A stretch of 64,000 nucleotides of DNA from Fulvia fulva (GCF_020509005.1 NC_063016.1:4898001-4962000), one strand, 5' to 3'; positions 41,051-51,981 are shown, numbered from the stretch's first letter. Program-made: numbers and translations. Notes: generated from the letters alone by a model not told the origin.

Positions 41051-42570
41051 TCAAGTAGCTTTGTCCAGATCTTGGATGCCGTCATGCTCAAGCGACGGGA
41101 AAACATCCCAGCTCTGCCAGCAATTATGCTTAAGGAGCTTCCTGTTCACCTTCCCCAGCTGCGCATCTGCCAACGCTTCGTTGAAGTGCTTGAGAGCGAA
41201 TCCCATCTTTGCTATCGCTCTGTTGATTCTGTTCTGCGCAGTGTTCGCGGTGAAGTAAGGGTAACCCTTCTCAGTGGAAAGCCGCTCAATTGCCTTGTCA
41301 AGCGGTGGATCTTGAACCTCAACGTGATCCAGTCCTCGAAGATCGAAGAGTCGCGGTATGCCAGACAGATCACCGGGATTCGCCTCAACGGTTTGAATCC
41401 AAGCGGATCTCTCGCGTTCCCTGAGTTGCCAACTCCACATCCGGTCCATGATAACAGTCACTCTCCGAAGTCCTCGAAGTTGCCTCAACTGGCCGAATGC
41501 AATGTCTGCAGTGTCCACGCCACCGATACGTGTGTTCTGATAGTGGATCGCGATGTTCCTGAGCATACTGGCGCGCAGAGAGCCAATGTCGGTGATGAAT
41601 GACTGGAACTGCATCGGGTTGTAAAAGTTGAACTGATTGTGGTGGTAGAACAATCCGTCAGCCTCGTCATGGATCTGCTTGCTGGTCTGCAAGATACCCA
41701 ACACGCTACTTGGTGCTGCTTTCTCTGCGGACCACCGAGGAGCAGAGGTCGGATCTTGCTTGGAAGGGTGGATCGGACCTTCCACAGTAAGGACGAGTTC
41801 GTACACACGATTCCTCAGCTCTGCAGGAAGATCCAGGAAGCGGAAAGTGGATGTACCTTGACTGGGTAACGTTAGCGCCATGCATACTACATTTCTTCGT
41901 GGGTGGAGACATACCTTGCATTCGTCTCTTCTTCCTTCACGCTGGTCAACTGACTTCTGACACGAGTCTCGAAGAAGCCGCCTGGAATTGGACCATCTGA
42001 TTCATCTTTGTTGAAGTCGTGTAGCTTCAGCAATCTGACCTCCTGAAGTCCCGAGATGGTAAGGAGAGCAGACATTGCAGGAAAGCGTAGCAGCTTCATC
42101 TGCTGTTGAGGAGTGAATGTGCCACCAGAATCCCATGCAATACCGTTGCCGTATCGTCGCAGCATGTCGCGTACCATATCTCGCTCGTCCAGACGAATGG
42201 TCAACACTTTCAGGCCCTTCAAGCGTCCAACTCTCTTCAACACCTCGCTACCATCATACGAGGCGCTCTTGTATTTGAAGCCAATGTGATGGATGAACTT
42301 GTGATGGCGTAAGATTGATTTAGACAGGAAGAGTCGAATATCAGCCAAGCCAGGGAACTCGAAGCTGTTCTCGTTGTAGAAGATTGTGGCAGCTTCCTTC
42401 TCTATCTTCTTTGAGATCTGACAGACCGGTGGCATGAATCGTCCTCTCGCATAGGGGGCCTGCTTGACGGCTCGCAGGAATGCACCGAAATCGAGAGGTT
42501 CGTCCTGTACCAGATGCATGCGGTATATCCTCTCGCGCACCGCTTGGGGAAGGTCGCTGAAGTTGGTCAT
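41051..42570 (-). CDS. Two-module 2EXR-like protein
   Basis: Exons 41915-42570 and 41051-41861 (intron 41862-41914, 53 bp) give 488 aa. The first exon starts MTNFSDLPQAVRERIYRMHL. The second contains FRFLDLPAELRNRVYELVL. Each module is a '2EXR'-type leading motif followed by a recognisable body (QISKKIEKEAATIFYNENSF and QTSKQIHDEADGLFYHHNQF). Left unspliced, they appear as two ORFs only 5 bp apart. The junction has GTATGT, a GCTAAC branch site and CCCAG, and is frame-consistent (phase 2), so one fused protein is the better model. The ATG at 41879-41881 of the second ORF then lies inside the intron. Function unknown. Confidence 0.65.
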
Positions 42571-42929
42571 GTTTGTTTGCTCTCGTTAGTGCTGCGTCGT
42601 GGTGGTGGTGATGGTGGTGAGGTTGAGGTTGTTGATGCCATCTGAAGTAGAGACTTATAGTTTCCCGAGATCGTGCATTGACCCGCGACGCGTGAATCAG
42701 GCAGAAGTTCGTGAACAGATCTGGAAGGCACGGAGATGTTGTGTCGGGAGGTGCCGAGAAGATGGATTTCATGTTTCCTTCACTTCAAGGTGCAAGAAGG
42801 GATGTGTCTGTTCTGTACACTACCAGCGCATGAATAACGAACATAGTTCCGGACCGTTCTGCTTTCACTCACTTACACCTTACTCATCAGTCATGATACC
42901 GCATAGTATATGCGTGTTGTACTTACGAT
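42571..42929. other. Intergenic, no gene seen
   Basis: 359 bp. It contains a short GGTGGT/GATGGT-rich tract near 42600-42630 just upstream of the two-module gene (its leader). Confidence 0.4.
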
Positions 42930-44132
42930 CTACCTCGTAGCTACATCCAGATCCAGCCCATCAACAGTCAGATGGAACGCATCATTCCTCGAATAGCTCC
43001 CTGCAACATCAAGATCAAGCCTGCCACGTTCACAGTCTTCGAAATCGCAATCTTGTATAAGCAGACCACCGTCTTCAACCTCCCATAACGGACCGGCCAG
43101 CATCTCACCTCTGGGCCCACAGACGCAAGAGCCGCCTCGGCAGGCGTAATCGTCTCCGCTAAGCTCAGACTGGCCATTGACTCCTGCTGTCGAGGTTGTG
43201 GCTACAGCGGAAGAGACGTCGGATCCTTCACCAATGGCAGGAAGCACAAGTTCATGCCTCTCTTCCTTGAACGTCGATCTTCGCCTCCCACGTTGTGGGG
43301 ACAATGAGCTTTCAGGCATGCCATTAGCTGCGGGCGCAGTAGTGGTCGTGGCGGGAGCTCCAGTGACCCACCCCGGCAGGTTCTTTCGCTTGACGCACGA
43401 TATCGCACTGAGCACAAAGCATCTGCCTTCGTTTCCAACGGTGCTCATGAGGGGTAGCCATGTGTCTCGAGCATCGGCTGTTGGTGCGAGCCACAAGTTG
43501 ACGTTCTGGCTGTAGATGGCATATCTCAGCAACGGCATCATGTTCTCCCAGCATATCGCCGCTGCCATCGTAATCTTCACACCCTTAATCGTCGTCGTCA
43601 CCGCCTTCAACGTGGAAGGTGAGCCTTGTCCCCAGACCAGCCTTTCACTACCAGTCGGCATGACCTTCCTCCTCTTTCCCAGCACACCCATCCGCGGGCA
43701 AACATATAGCACGCCACAATACAACGTCCCACCACTCTTCTCGACCAATCCCGTCACGATGAACACGCCCGTCTCCCTCGCAACTCTCTCCAGGAACTCC
43801 CTCGTTCCATCACCTCTATACTCTTCGCCCTTAGGCACAGGCAGTTTCCGCTCTACCCAAGCATCGCCTGCTCCTTGTGGTGTGTCACCCAGGTCTACAC
43901 AACTCTTGAAGTATTGGAAGAATTGCTCGCGACCTTCGTCAGAGCGTGAGCCCACAGAAGCTCCAAAGCTACAGCCTCGTGGGTAGCCACCGAGATATGC
44001 TTCTGGGAAGAGGACGAGATCAACGTTCTGGCTGGCTGCTCGTTTCGTGGTGGATTCGAGGTCGGCGAGGGTTTCTGAGAGTGTGGACAAGGTCCGGGAC
44101 TGGGAGACTGCTAGGCGAAGCTTTTGAGGCAT
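42930..44132 (-). CDS. Nitrilase (aliphatic/fungal type)
   Basis: 400-aa carbon-nitrogen hydrolase with an intact triad: Glu44 (LFPEAYLGGYPRG), Lys156 (GKRRKVMPTGSERLVWGQG) and Cys194 (AAICWENMMPLLRYA). The GYPRG and CWEN(M/L)MPL sequences place it with fungal nitrilases and cyanide hydratases, which convert nitriles to acids or amides. It differs by an Ala/Thr/Ser-rich insert of about 70 residues between CVKRKNLPGW and GGSCVCGPRG (APATTTTAPAANGMPES and following). The insert is in frame, has no stop, and no good splice sites were seen. The substrate is unknown. One exon. Confidence 0.9.
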   Translation of the reverse strand: MPQKLRLAVSQSRTLSTLSETLADLESTTKRAASQNVDLVLFPEAYLGGYPRGCSFGASVGSRSDEGREQFFQYFKSCVDLGDTPQGAGDAWVERKLPVPKGEEYRGDGTREFLERVARETGVFIVTGLVEKSGGTLYCGVLYVCPRMGVLGKRRKVMPTGSERLVWGQGSPSTLKAVTTTIKGVKITMAAAICWENMMPLLRYAIYSQNVNLWLAPTADARDTWLPLMSTVGNEGRCFVLSAISCVKRKNLPGWVTGAPATTTTAPAANGMPESSLSPQRGRRRSTFKEERHELVLPAIGEGSDVSSAVATTSTAGVNGQSELSGDDYACRGGSCVCGPRGEMLAGPLWEVEDGGLLIQDCDFEDCERGRLDLDVAGSYSRNDAFHLTVDGLDLDVATR

Positions 44133-44461
44133 ACTGTAATGTCAATTGTTCCACACAACTCGTGAGAAGACGAAGGAGAACAGTTGGGTGAGATCAAACA
44201 GCACGAGTAGAGCACATGCTCACGTGTCGACCCCTCTTGCGGCATGCTGGGCTCTTTGTGGGCCGGAAAGAGCTTGAGCTTGCAGTGCATGTCATCCTGC
44301 TAGCTTTGCATGTGCTCACTCACAGATCGATAGCATAGAATACTATCTCAATGAGACTGAGTATGCCGACGAGGAGCAGGGCAAGAAGATGAATGGAACA
44401 AATCGGAGGCAAGTTCTGCCGCCGCCGCCATTTCAAGGTTGATCTTGCCTCTCTATGTTCA
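44133..44461. other. Intergenic, no gene seen
   Basis: 329 bp between the nitrilase start and the transporter stop; 5' flank of the nitrilase gene. Confidence 0.4.
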
Positions 44462-46101
44462 CTATACAACAACATCACCACCAGAGCAGCAGCTCAGGAT
44501 TCGCTTTCTACGTGCTTCTCCTCGCACGAGCTCCTTTTGCCATGACTCCGGTACGGTCAAGACAGTGTCATCAAAGACGGCCGCAATTTCCTCTAGCCTC
44601 TTGTGCTTGGTCTCAGGAAACCACAAGGCAGCGATGACTAGACAAACAGTTGTAGCACCGACGAACACGGAGTAGACTGGATATCGATATCAGCACTGAT
44701 CCCTGGCATACAAGAAGCTCTCACTCACAGTTTTGCCTGATGGTGACGAAAGCAACAGGCGCTGCCTCGCTGAGTCCGGTCATGATGCAGAACGATGCGA
44801 ATCCTGTGAGGCCCATCATTTTGCTACGTATCGCGACAGGAAGCACCTCTGCTTGGTAGATACCTGCAGTACTGCCGAATGCAGCGTCTCGGTGACGATG
44901 TCAGCTGATGTGCTTACGTATCGAAAGATGTACTTACAATGCACCGCCGTGAGCAGATAGATTCCACCCACCGCGAAGCCCTTGCCGACCTGGTTCGTGG
45001 TGAACTCGAACTGCCAATGCATGATGGCGCTGTATATCTGCGCCAGTACACATCCGATAAGCCCGAAGAGGATCAGGTTCCGTCGACCCCATACATCTAT
45101 CACGAAGTTGTCCGTGGTCATCACCGCCAGAAAGCACACAGTACCATAGACACCAGCCAGGAGCAGACGATGTTTCAGCTCTATCCCCAACTGCTGGTAC
45201 AGCTGGATTTGATAGTATCCAATTACCTGGGCTCCCGTCAGACTAGAGATGACACCAGCAGTAAAGGCAACCCCGATCCTCTTTCGATGGAGTCGAAATA
45301 GCTCTGAAATGGACTGATCCTGCTGACGAGTGCGCTCGAACTCGACTTGAGCCCGCAACCACGAGACATCCTTCTCTGCTCGGTAAGCGCTCAAATCTGG
45401 CCTGAGCTTGAAGTACACATCCCGTGCTTCGTCAAGTCTGCCGTTGAACATGAGGAAACGTGGCAATTCTGGCACATGAAGTGCTAAGCCTACGACCAGA
45501 ATCACCGCCCAAAGTGCCTGGAGAGCGATTGGCAATCGCCATTGAAGTGTACCGTATGGCAGATGGCTCGCGCCGTACCCGATCCAGCTGGAAACCATGA
45601 TGCCAAACCCGATACAGAGTCCACCGCATCCAGCAACAAGACCGCGAGTCTGCGACGGAGAGATCTCGACCAGGTATATCGTGGTCGTTAGGTACAACGC
45701 GCCGGTCGGAAACCCAGCTATAGCTCGTCCCGCAATGAACATTGGCATACTGGTTGCGGCTGCCTGAACGATGACTCCGGCCGCTTCTAGCATTGCCATG
45801 GCTTGCAGGAACCGGATCCGTGAGATGTGATCACCTACGAAGACCTGGAAGAGGCATCCGAGTGCCTGGCCGGCAGAGTATACTGAAGCCACTGCGCCGA
45901 TGTAGTTCGGTGATGGTCGGCCCATGTAGTTGATCCAGCTGGGCTTTGCGATGGTTATGGTGACGATGCCGGAGTCGTAGCCGTAGCTTGAGCGGGTTAG
46001 TAGGGCTGGATTTGATGCAAAGCTGTTGATGATACTCACAGGAAGGTTCCAATGGCCACAAAGATGGCTAACTTCCACATGTACCAATTAACCTTCGCCA
46101 T
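44462..46101 (-). CDS. MFS sugar transporter
   Basis: Four exons, 46040-46101, 44938-45986, 44729-44863 and 44462-44676 (introns 53, 74 and 52 bp), give 486 aa. It is a plasma-membrane 12-TM transporter of the sugar porter family. Exon 1-2 junction gives WKLAIFVAIGTFLYGYDSG, the first helix with the GYDSG motif. Other signatures are GRAIAGFPTGALYLTTTIYL, VEISPSQTRG, VPELPRFLMFNGR, and, across the exon 2-3 junction, IYQAEVLPVAIRSKMMGL. The end is FPETKHKRLEEI. For exon 3, the second of two nearby acceptors (CTGCAG) gives the conserved reading. The PETKxxxLEE motif supports a sugar substrate. Which sugar is not determinable. Confidence 0.92.
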
Positions 46102-47508
46102 CGTCGTCAATGCAGCACGGAATCAAGAATGAGCAAAGCGAAGAGTCGACAATACCCTCCATGAAGTCCTGCAATCTGGGCATGGGTTGACTTTGTTCAG
46201 TTCAGCCCACTCAACAACGCCATGGCCACATTGTCGAGCTTCACAGACGTTATCATCGGCGTCGGAGTAAGTCCTATCGCGGCTGGGCACACAGTACCTT
46301 CGTACCTGGATGCTCGAACGTGTCGTCAGAGAACCTCTTGTCAGCCTGGCATGTTTCCCTGTATGATGACAGATCAGAGGCTGAGTTTCCCGTGGCGTGC
46401 TTGGCGCTGAGAAGTGCTTTCGTGGAAGTGCTGGTGGAGCTGTCTAGATATGGTTATCGCTGTTCAATGTGCGATGCTGGGTCTTGGGCGAAAGCGGTCA
46501 GAGTGTGCTTGTTGGGTAAACGCTTCTTCCTGATGCCCGGTCTGGACGGTCTAGATGGCAGTGATCATCCTGGTCGCCTGTCCTTCGATCAGCTGAGGCT
46601 TAGCCGTTCGTGCCATGATTTTTGCTTGGTGAAGTTCTTGACCAAAGTGAAGATAACAAAGTGATTGACTGCTCGCCAATGATCATCCCACGCTTTCTTC
46701 ATTCATGTTGAGAGGGTGGACGTCGACGTACCCCGGAGTCTGCGGATGCAGTGGTCCAGAACTCAGCCTGCTTGGCTATACCAGGTACCGGGATTTGTAG
46801 GTCCGGATCGTCCCTACACCAAGACGAGAATAGCACGTAAACAAGGCACGAGGAGCGGAGAAAGCACGAGAGACAGAAGGAAGAAGCGTCCATCAGAAAT
46901 TCCATTGATGCATGTGTGAAGCAAGAGAGAGCAAGAAAGTCGACCAAATCTGTCCATGGCCATCAGTCAAGACGGTGCTCACAGATCGACAAAAAGTCAA
47001 TCTGGCAACCTAGCCTCTCCTTCAGAACCACGGACCAAAGAGCTCAACTTTTCAATCCGTCGGTGGTACAAGGCGGGCTCACAGGCTGCATAAAGCAAAC
47101 CCGGCTCCTAACCGTTCCCATCAACATCATGTCCAGTCTCGCTCACGATCCAATTTCCCTTCTGACCACAGACCGAGTCCTCGACCGGTCGGTCAGTCAG
47201 AGTAGTAGGCGGGCTCACAGGCGCATAAAGCAACCCGGCTCCTAACCGTTCCTCACGACCTCCCGTCCAGTCTCGTCCTCAATCCAGTCCTCTCTCAATG
47301 CTTCGACCTCCGCGTGAGGTATGTACAAAGTCCCATCAAAAACGCCATTTTCGCAACCCGGGGTATCTCTGGGGTATCTCTCGTACCGTCGTCATCGTCA
47401 CAGAACGCCGTCTTTCCCAGAAATTGAAAAGCCACCAAGCAAATTCATCCCAGCCATGCGCCTCTGGCGCTGTGCGCATGTTCTGTCGTTGTAAAGTATC
47501 CGTAATCG
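46102..47508. other. Intergenic with a duplicated 45-bp block
   Basis: 1.4 kb without a supported gene. A block beginning GGCGGGCTCACAGGC is present near 47074-47120 and again at 47208-47252 (separate entry). A 114-aa ORF at 46320-46664 has no family features. Confidence 0.4.
47074..47252. repeat. Dispersed direct repeat, two copies of about 45 bp
   Basis: Block A (about 47074-47120) and block B (47208-47252) share GGCGGGCTCACAGGC, CATAAAGCAA and CCGGCTCCTAACCGTTCC, differing by small indels. The text after each (CCAGTCTCGCTC versus CCAGTCTCGTCCTC) is also similar. The repeat length is about 134 bp if the spacing is included. Probably an old tandem duplication in the 3' flank of the coiled-coil gene. 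Confidence 0.7.
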
Positions 47509-49389
47509 TTAACTGTATGGCGCGTTTGTGAGCTGCAAGACGTCGTCTGCGAGCCATCGTATGAGACGGTTGTCTGAGTAGCCACCGCCGTAGTCGTAGC
47601 CTCCACCGTAGCTGTAGCCGCCGCCATAGCTGTAGCCGCGGCCCAGGTCGTATTGTGTGATTTCCCAAGAGAGATCGTTCGCGTCTGTCCATTTCTTGCG
47701 CTCTTGGTATGCAGCAAAACAGAGGCAGGCGTAGAGAGAGAGCATGAAGCCGAGGAGTATCTTCATCCACCATGGTAGCTGCGTGAGGCTCTCCCACAGG
47801 GTTGCCTTGCCGGGGGTGATGATCGTGTATTGGGTAGCCGGGGCATTGAGCTTCTCCTTGAGTGTGGTGCGAAGCGCTTCAATCTCGACGCGCAGTTCCG
47901 CATTTTCAATTTCATGATGAACCGAGGGCACCGGCTCCAGTGGCGCGGTGCTCTTGTTCTGCTTGGAGAGCGTGGCGCGCAGGTCCTTCAACTCCAGCTC
48001 TAGGTCGGCCGTCAAGCGCGCCGCGGACTCGGATGACTCGAGTTCACGCGCTCTGCTTTCCCTGAACTTCTTCTGCAGCTCGGCATGGTCTTTCTTCAAT
48101 TGCTCGAGTGATGGCGCGTCGGGCACTGGCTTCGCGTCCTGCACTGGCTTCGCGTCCTGCACTGGCTTCGCATCGCGCACTGGGTTCGGCGGCAGTAGCA
48201 ATTTGCCCTGTTCCGGCCATGGCATCGGGGATCTTGCCCTCGGCTTCTTCAATGGCGTCGATTCTTCGAAGGGCTTCGAGAACAGGTCCGCGCCGGTGTC
48301 CTCGAACAGGTATGCGGTATCGTCATCATCGGCAGAGCTGCTGAGCTCGTGATGGAGAGATGTTTTGCGACTGCCGCGGTGGTGAGAGTCGTTGCGGGTG
48401 TGGAGACTGGCGCCAGACTCGACGCGCTTGATGTTTGCTCCATTTCTTGCCTGTAAGAATTGCTCGAGAATGTTTTTTGGTGTCACGTCGAGGTCTTGCT
48501 CGCGTAGTACAGGCGCCACCTCTTCCAAAATGAGCTCCAGAAATCCGTTCACATCGTTGATTTGGTGCTGTGCGAATCTCTCTTGTGTCTGCTTCAGCAC
48601 GTCATCGTGTGCGGCGCTCAGTGCGACAGCGTCGTCGCGCTCCTTCGTCACCCTGTCGATCCTCGCTTGTTTACCATCCACATCCGAGTATGCACTGGTG
48701 ACCAGCTGCTTGGCCTGCGCCTCCTTCGCCTTGTGGTCAGCGAGCTCTTTCTGGTGTGCCGTCTTCAGCTCATGGATCTCGTCTTGCGCATGTTGTAACT
48801 CGAGTTTGGCCTTCGCGATTGCCTCACTAGCTTGCGTCTCGATGGCGTCGAGTGTGTCGGAGTGGGTTGCGGCGGCGGCGTTCGCCTTGGTGAGCTCGTT
48901 CTTTTTCTCGTCCCGCTCCTTCGTGATGACGGCGATCTCAGTGTCGCGCTCAACAATGGTGTTATAGAGGTCAGTCGCTTCCTCTTCAGCCTTGTGCGCA
49001 CGTTCGCGCCATTGTTCGGGGCTTAACTTGCTGTAGGATGGGCTTCGGGCTGCCATCGTGTCAGCGAGGTCGCATTGCGCGGTGTGTGTTGGTGAGTTTG
49101 AATTGTTTCAAAACAAATTGTGAGGTTGAATATGAACTTACGCGTGGCTGGAGCTCCAGCGGGATCTGCGGAGTCTACTGTCGCGCGCCAATCAGTGTCC
49201 GCTGTCGCTGGATTAGAGTTTAGACCCTGGCGCTGTGAGGTAGATCAGGTCCGATACAGACTCACGTGGAATTGGAGGCGCCGGCAGCGCCACTGCTTCT
49301 ACCATGTCCGCGAAGACATCGAGCACCTGCCGCTCCAGCTTCTTCATCCTCGCCCCCTCCCTCGTGTGGTTGTGCCTGTTGCGAGGCAT
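47509..49389 (-). CDS. Coiled-coil protein with one C-terminal membrane anchor
   Basis: Preferred model: exons 49266-49389, 49142-49201 and 47509-49049 (introns 64 and 92 bp; GTGAGT and GTAAGT donors, CTGAC branch before the last acceptor), 574 aa. It starts MPRNRHNHTREGARMKKLER. A simpler model begins at an ATG at 49056 (515 aa). Long Ala/Glu/Lys heptad regions (KERDEKKNELTKANAAA, HQKELADHKAKEAQAKQLV) form coiled coils. A Pro/Ala repeat (VQDAKPVQDAKP) is encoded by 18-bp tandem units at 48123-48190. A single hydrophobic segment, WWMKILLGFMLSLYACLCFA, lies near the C-terminus, followed by a GYSYGGGYSYGGGYDYGGGY-type tail. Possibly an organelle-tethering or nuclear-envelope protein, but the family is not recognised. 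Confidence 0.65.
48123..48190. repeat. 18-bp tandem repeat inside a coding region
   Basis: The unit GCACTGGCTTCGCGTCCT starts at 48123 and recurs at 48141 and 48159, with a degenerate fourth unit from 48177. On the minus strand it encodes the hexapeptide repeat (V/P)-Q-D-A-K-P. Such in-frame repeats often vary in copy number between isolates. Confidence 0.85.
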
Positions 49390-50024
49390 TTCTCGACGCG
49401 ATGAGGATGGAGGTGGAGGTGGGAGAGTTTCGGGAGACGAAGTGAGCTTCGCAAGAATGTTGTGCACCAAAACAAAGGGAATTCGGCTATACTCTGGTCA
49501 AACTATTGAACATGACGCACACAGCAACAAACAGCAGAGCAAAACATCTGGGACACTCACCAAGCCGAGACACGCTCAAGATGCGACAGCAAGCTCGGTA
49601 TGCGTGGGATAACCCAGGTAGCGAATAAGGTCCATGTCTATAGGCGGCTGCCGTCGCGCAGCGCATAGCCACACAGCATGAATGTTGAAGCCTAGCCAAG
49701 ACATCAGTCTCTCGCGATATCGAGACTGTCGATACGCGTTAGTAGCATGGCGCGTACTCTGCTAGCAATTCCTCACGCGAAGCGTAGCTGGGCCACTGCT
49801 CGCGCCTCCATCACATTATCACGAGCAGGACAACGACGGTATATCCTCGCGCCCGGCAGCGCCATGCGAACGTACTGTGCTGCCACCGCCTCTCGAGGCG
49901 AGATGCAGCTCGGCTATTGATCACACCTCTCTAATATTCTTCAAACAAGAATGGCAGCGGTATGCTCACGCGCGTGATGATCTCACGTCAACGAGCTCTA
50001 TTCCTTCTACAATGCCATACGATT
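49390..50024. other. Intergenic, no gene seen
   Basis: 635 bp. It contains the promoter of the coiled-coil gene and the 3' flank of the dienoyl-CoA reductase gene. No supported ORF. Confidence 0.4.
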
Positions 50025-50981
50025 CTACAGCTTCGAGCCCTCACTCTTCCTCCCACTCTTGACCCCATCCACCGGCGCCCCAGACAGTATGAAATCAGGA
50101 TACTTCCATCCCTTCCCCTCCGAAGTGCCAGTCGTCCTCCACGCTCCACCATCCACAACCAGTACATTGCCATTGACATACGATCCCGCCTCGGAGAAAA
50201 GATAGACAGTCGCGTCCGCAACCTCCTTGACCTCACCCCATCGGCCAACGGGAATATTCCTCCTACTCTCCTTCGCCGACTCTGCGTCCAGCTTTGCTAA
50301 TCGCTCCATGCCCTCGGTGTTCGCGATAGGACCCGGGGTGATGACGTTGGAGGTTATGCCGTAGGGACCATATTCGATCGCCACACTGTGACTGATCTGG
50401 TCTACCGCAGCTTTCGCAGCTGCCACATGTGCCTGTAGCGGGAAGCCTTTGTAGTGGAAAGTTGCAGAAATGAAGATCATCCTGCCTCCAGTGCCCTGTG
50501 GCTGACTCTTGCCTGTGTTGCCGTACTTCTTCGCAGACTCTACGAGGTAGGGTAGAACTGCTTTCGCGGTGTAGTATGATCCCAAGGTATCAATCTCCAT
50601 GACCGTCCTGAACGCATTCGGCGACAATTGGCTCATCGGCGCTAGGAAGTTTCCTGCCGCTCCTGCGATTGCGAAGTCGATCGAGCCCAGCTCTCGTGCG
50701 CACCGATCTGCCGCCTCTTTCAGTGCTACCGCGTTCCGGACGTCGACGTTGCCTTGACCGATGCAGCGTGATCCGGGTCGGGCTGTTTCGATGTCCTTTG
50801 CCATTCTTTCCGTCTTTTCAACATTTCGACCAATGATGTAGGCATTACCGCCGAGGGCTACGAAGGCGCGGACCTGGATCGAGCAGATTGTGCCGGCACC
50901 GCCAGTGCAGAAGAGGACTTTATGTTTGAAGATGCCATCGCGCCAGACATTGGAGATGAAGTCTTCTCGTGGGACTGGCAT
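50025..50981 (-). CDS. SPS19: Peroxisomal 2,4-dienoyl-CoA reductase (SDR family)
   Basis: 318-aa short-chain dehydrogenase ending in Ser-Lys-Leu, a classical PTS1 peroxisomal targeting signal. It reduces 2,4-dienoyl-CoA intermediates with NADPH during beta-oxidation of unsaturated fatty acids. Motifs are the cofactor loop CTGGAGTICSIQ, the Arg of IIGRNVEK (NADPH preference), IAGAAGNFLAPMSQLSP, and HVAAAKAAVDQISHSVA with the catalytic Lys. It lacks the YxxxK Tyr, as is normal for DECR-type enzymes. It ends with the substrate-region VITPGPIANTEGM and NVLVVDGGAW. One exon; length typical. Confidence 0.94.
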   Translation of the reverse strand: MPVPREDFISNVWRDGIFKHKVLFCTGGAGTICSIQVRAFVALGGNAYIIGRNVEKTERMAKDIETARPGSRCIGQGNVDVRNAVALKEAADRCARELGSIDFAIAGAAGNFLAPMSQLSPNAFRTVMEIDTLGSYYTAKAVLPYLVESAKKYGNTGKSQPQGTGGRMIFISATFHYKGFPLQAHVAAAKAAVDQISHSVAIEYGPYGITSNVITPGPIANTEGMERLAKLDAESAKESRRNIPVGRWGEVKEVADATVYLFSEAGSYVNGNVLVVDGGAWRTTGTSEGKGWKYPDFILSGAPVDGVKSGRKSEGSKL

Positions 50982-51457
50982 GTTGGGCAGATGTTGAAGG
51001 GATGTGGACGGCTCTGATGGGATTGATGGGAGTGGCGGGATGGTCTGCTTCTATGTGTCAACAGCAATGACGTTAGATGTCGATGATGAGGGTCGTTGAC
51101 TGGTCTTATGAGATGTTGTACGGCCGTATCACTGTAGCCGCTGTGGTGTCGAGATAGCCGAGGGTATGTAAGGTGCAATGAGGATGCAAGAGAGAGAAAT
51201 GGCCAGTTCTACTTACGCCCAATAGTACGGTAGATATGGTATACAGTTGTAGATTGAGTTGTTTAGTGAACAATGATGGAGCAGTCGTCGGTGTTTCTGA
51301 GTCCGAGGTTGCTGACCAGCTCCCTGCAGGTGAACGACTGGGGTAGCATCTAACATCATCGATAACAACGTCTATCTCGTCAGGAACGTACCGAATACAC
51401 CATCATCTGCCGTCAAAACCAGAACTGCGAACGGATCAACCCTACACCATCGCCACA
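50982..51457. promoter_or_regulatory. Divergent region between SPS19 and ATG33
   Basis: 476 bp between divergent starts with no gene. It presumably contains both promoters; no motif is identified with confidence. Confidence 0.45.
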
Positions 51458-51981
51458 ATGCCCTCCACAATAGGGACCTTCAAAATCATCGGAGTCCTAG
51501 GCTTGGGCCTTCTGACAGTACCACTCCCACCATCCCCCTCTTCACCACATCACTAACACTCCATCAGGGCACATCCTACACCCTCAGCACTCTCTCCCTT
51601 CCCGCCCTCCTCACCTTACCCAGTGCCCGACCCGCCAGCTACACCCTCTCCCAAACAACCCGCCTCACAACACTCCACACCCGAGCCCTTTCAACCATCT
51701 CCGCCACATCTCTCTTCCTCGCGTTCTACCTATCGCCTTCACATCTCAGACATCCGTATCTCCTATGGACCGGTGCTGTGGCAGGATTGAGTGGTGGCCT
51801 GAATCTATTGATGGATGCGCGGGATAAGAAGGCTGTGGCGATTGAGGATGTGGAGGATGTGAATGGGGAGCAGGTGGAGAGACGGGCGAGGAGTGCGCAG
51901 ATGGTGGAGTTTGTGAGGACGGGGGTTGCGGGCTTGGGGTTCGTCATGGGCGTTATCGGGGTTTGGGGAGATGGAGCTTGA
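51458..51981 (+). CDS. ATG33: ATG33-like mitochondrial outer membrane mitophagy protein
   Basis: Two exons, 51458-51517 and 51568-51981 (50-bp intron GTACCA, CACTAAC branch, CATCAG), give 157 aa. The short exon 1 gives MPSTIGTFKIIGVLGLGLLT. Exon 2 continues GTSYTLSTLSLPALLTLPSA, then LSTISATSLFLAFYLSPSHL, RHPYLLWTGAVAG and FVRTGVAGLGFVMGVIGVWG. The 'SYTLSTL..P.LL.LPSA' start and the 'HPYLLW' and 'G.GF.MGV.GIWGDG' blocks are those of fungal Atg33, a four-helix protein needed for mitophagy in yeast. An acidic loop (VEDVNGEQVERRARS) lies between helices 3 and 4. Without splicing, the start frame would stop within 30 codons. Confidence 0.85.

Noticed and set aside
41879..41889. Separate start and stop of two neighbouring genes
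   Set aside because: Five bases between genes is implausible; splice signals and phase favour one gene.
46320..46664. Possible 114-aa gene in the 46-kb gap
   Set aside because: No domain, no favourable context, and no hint of splicing.
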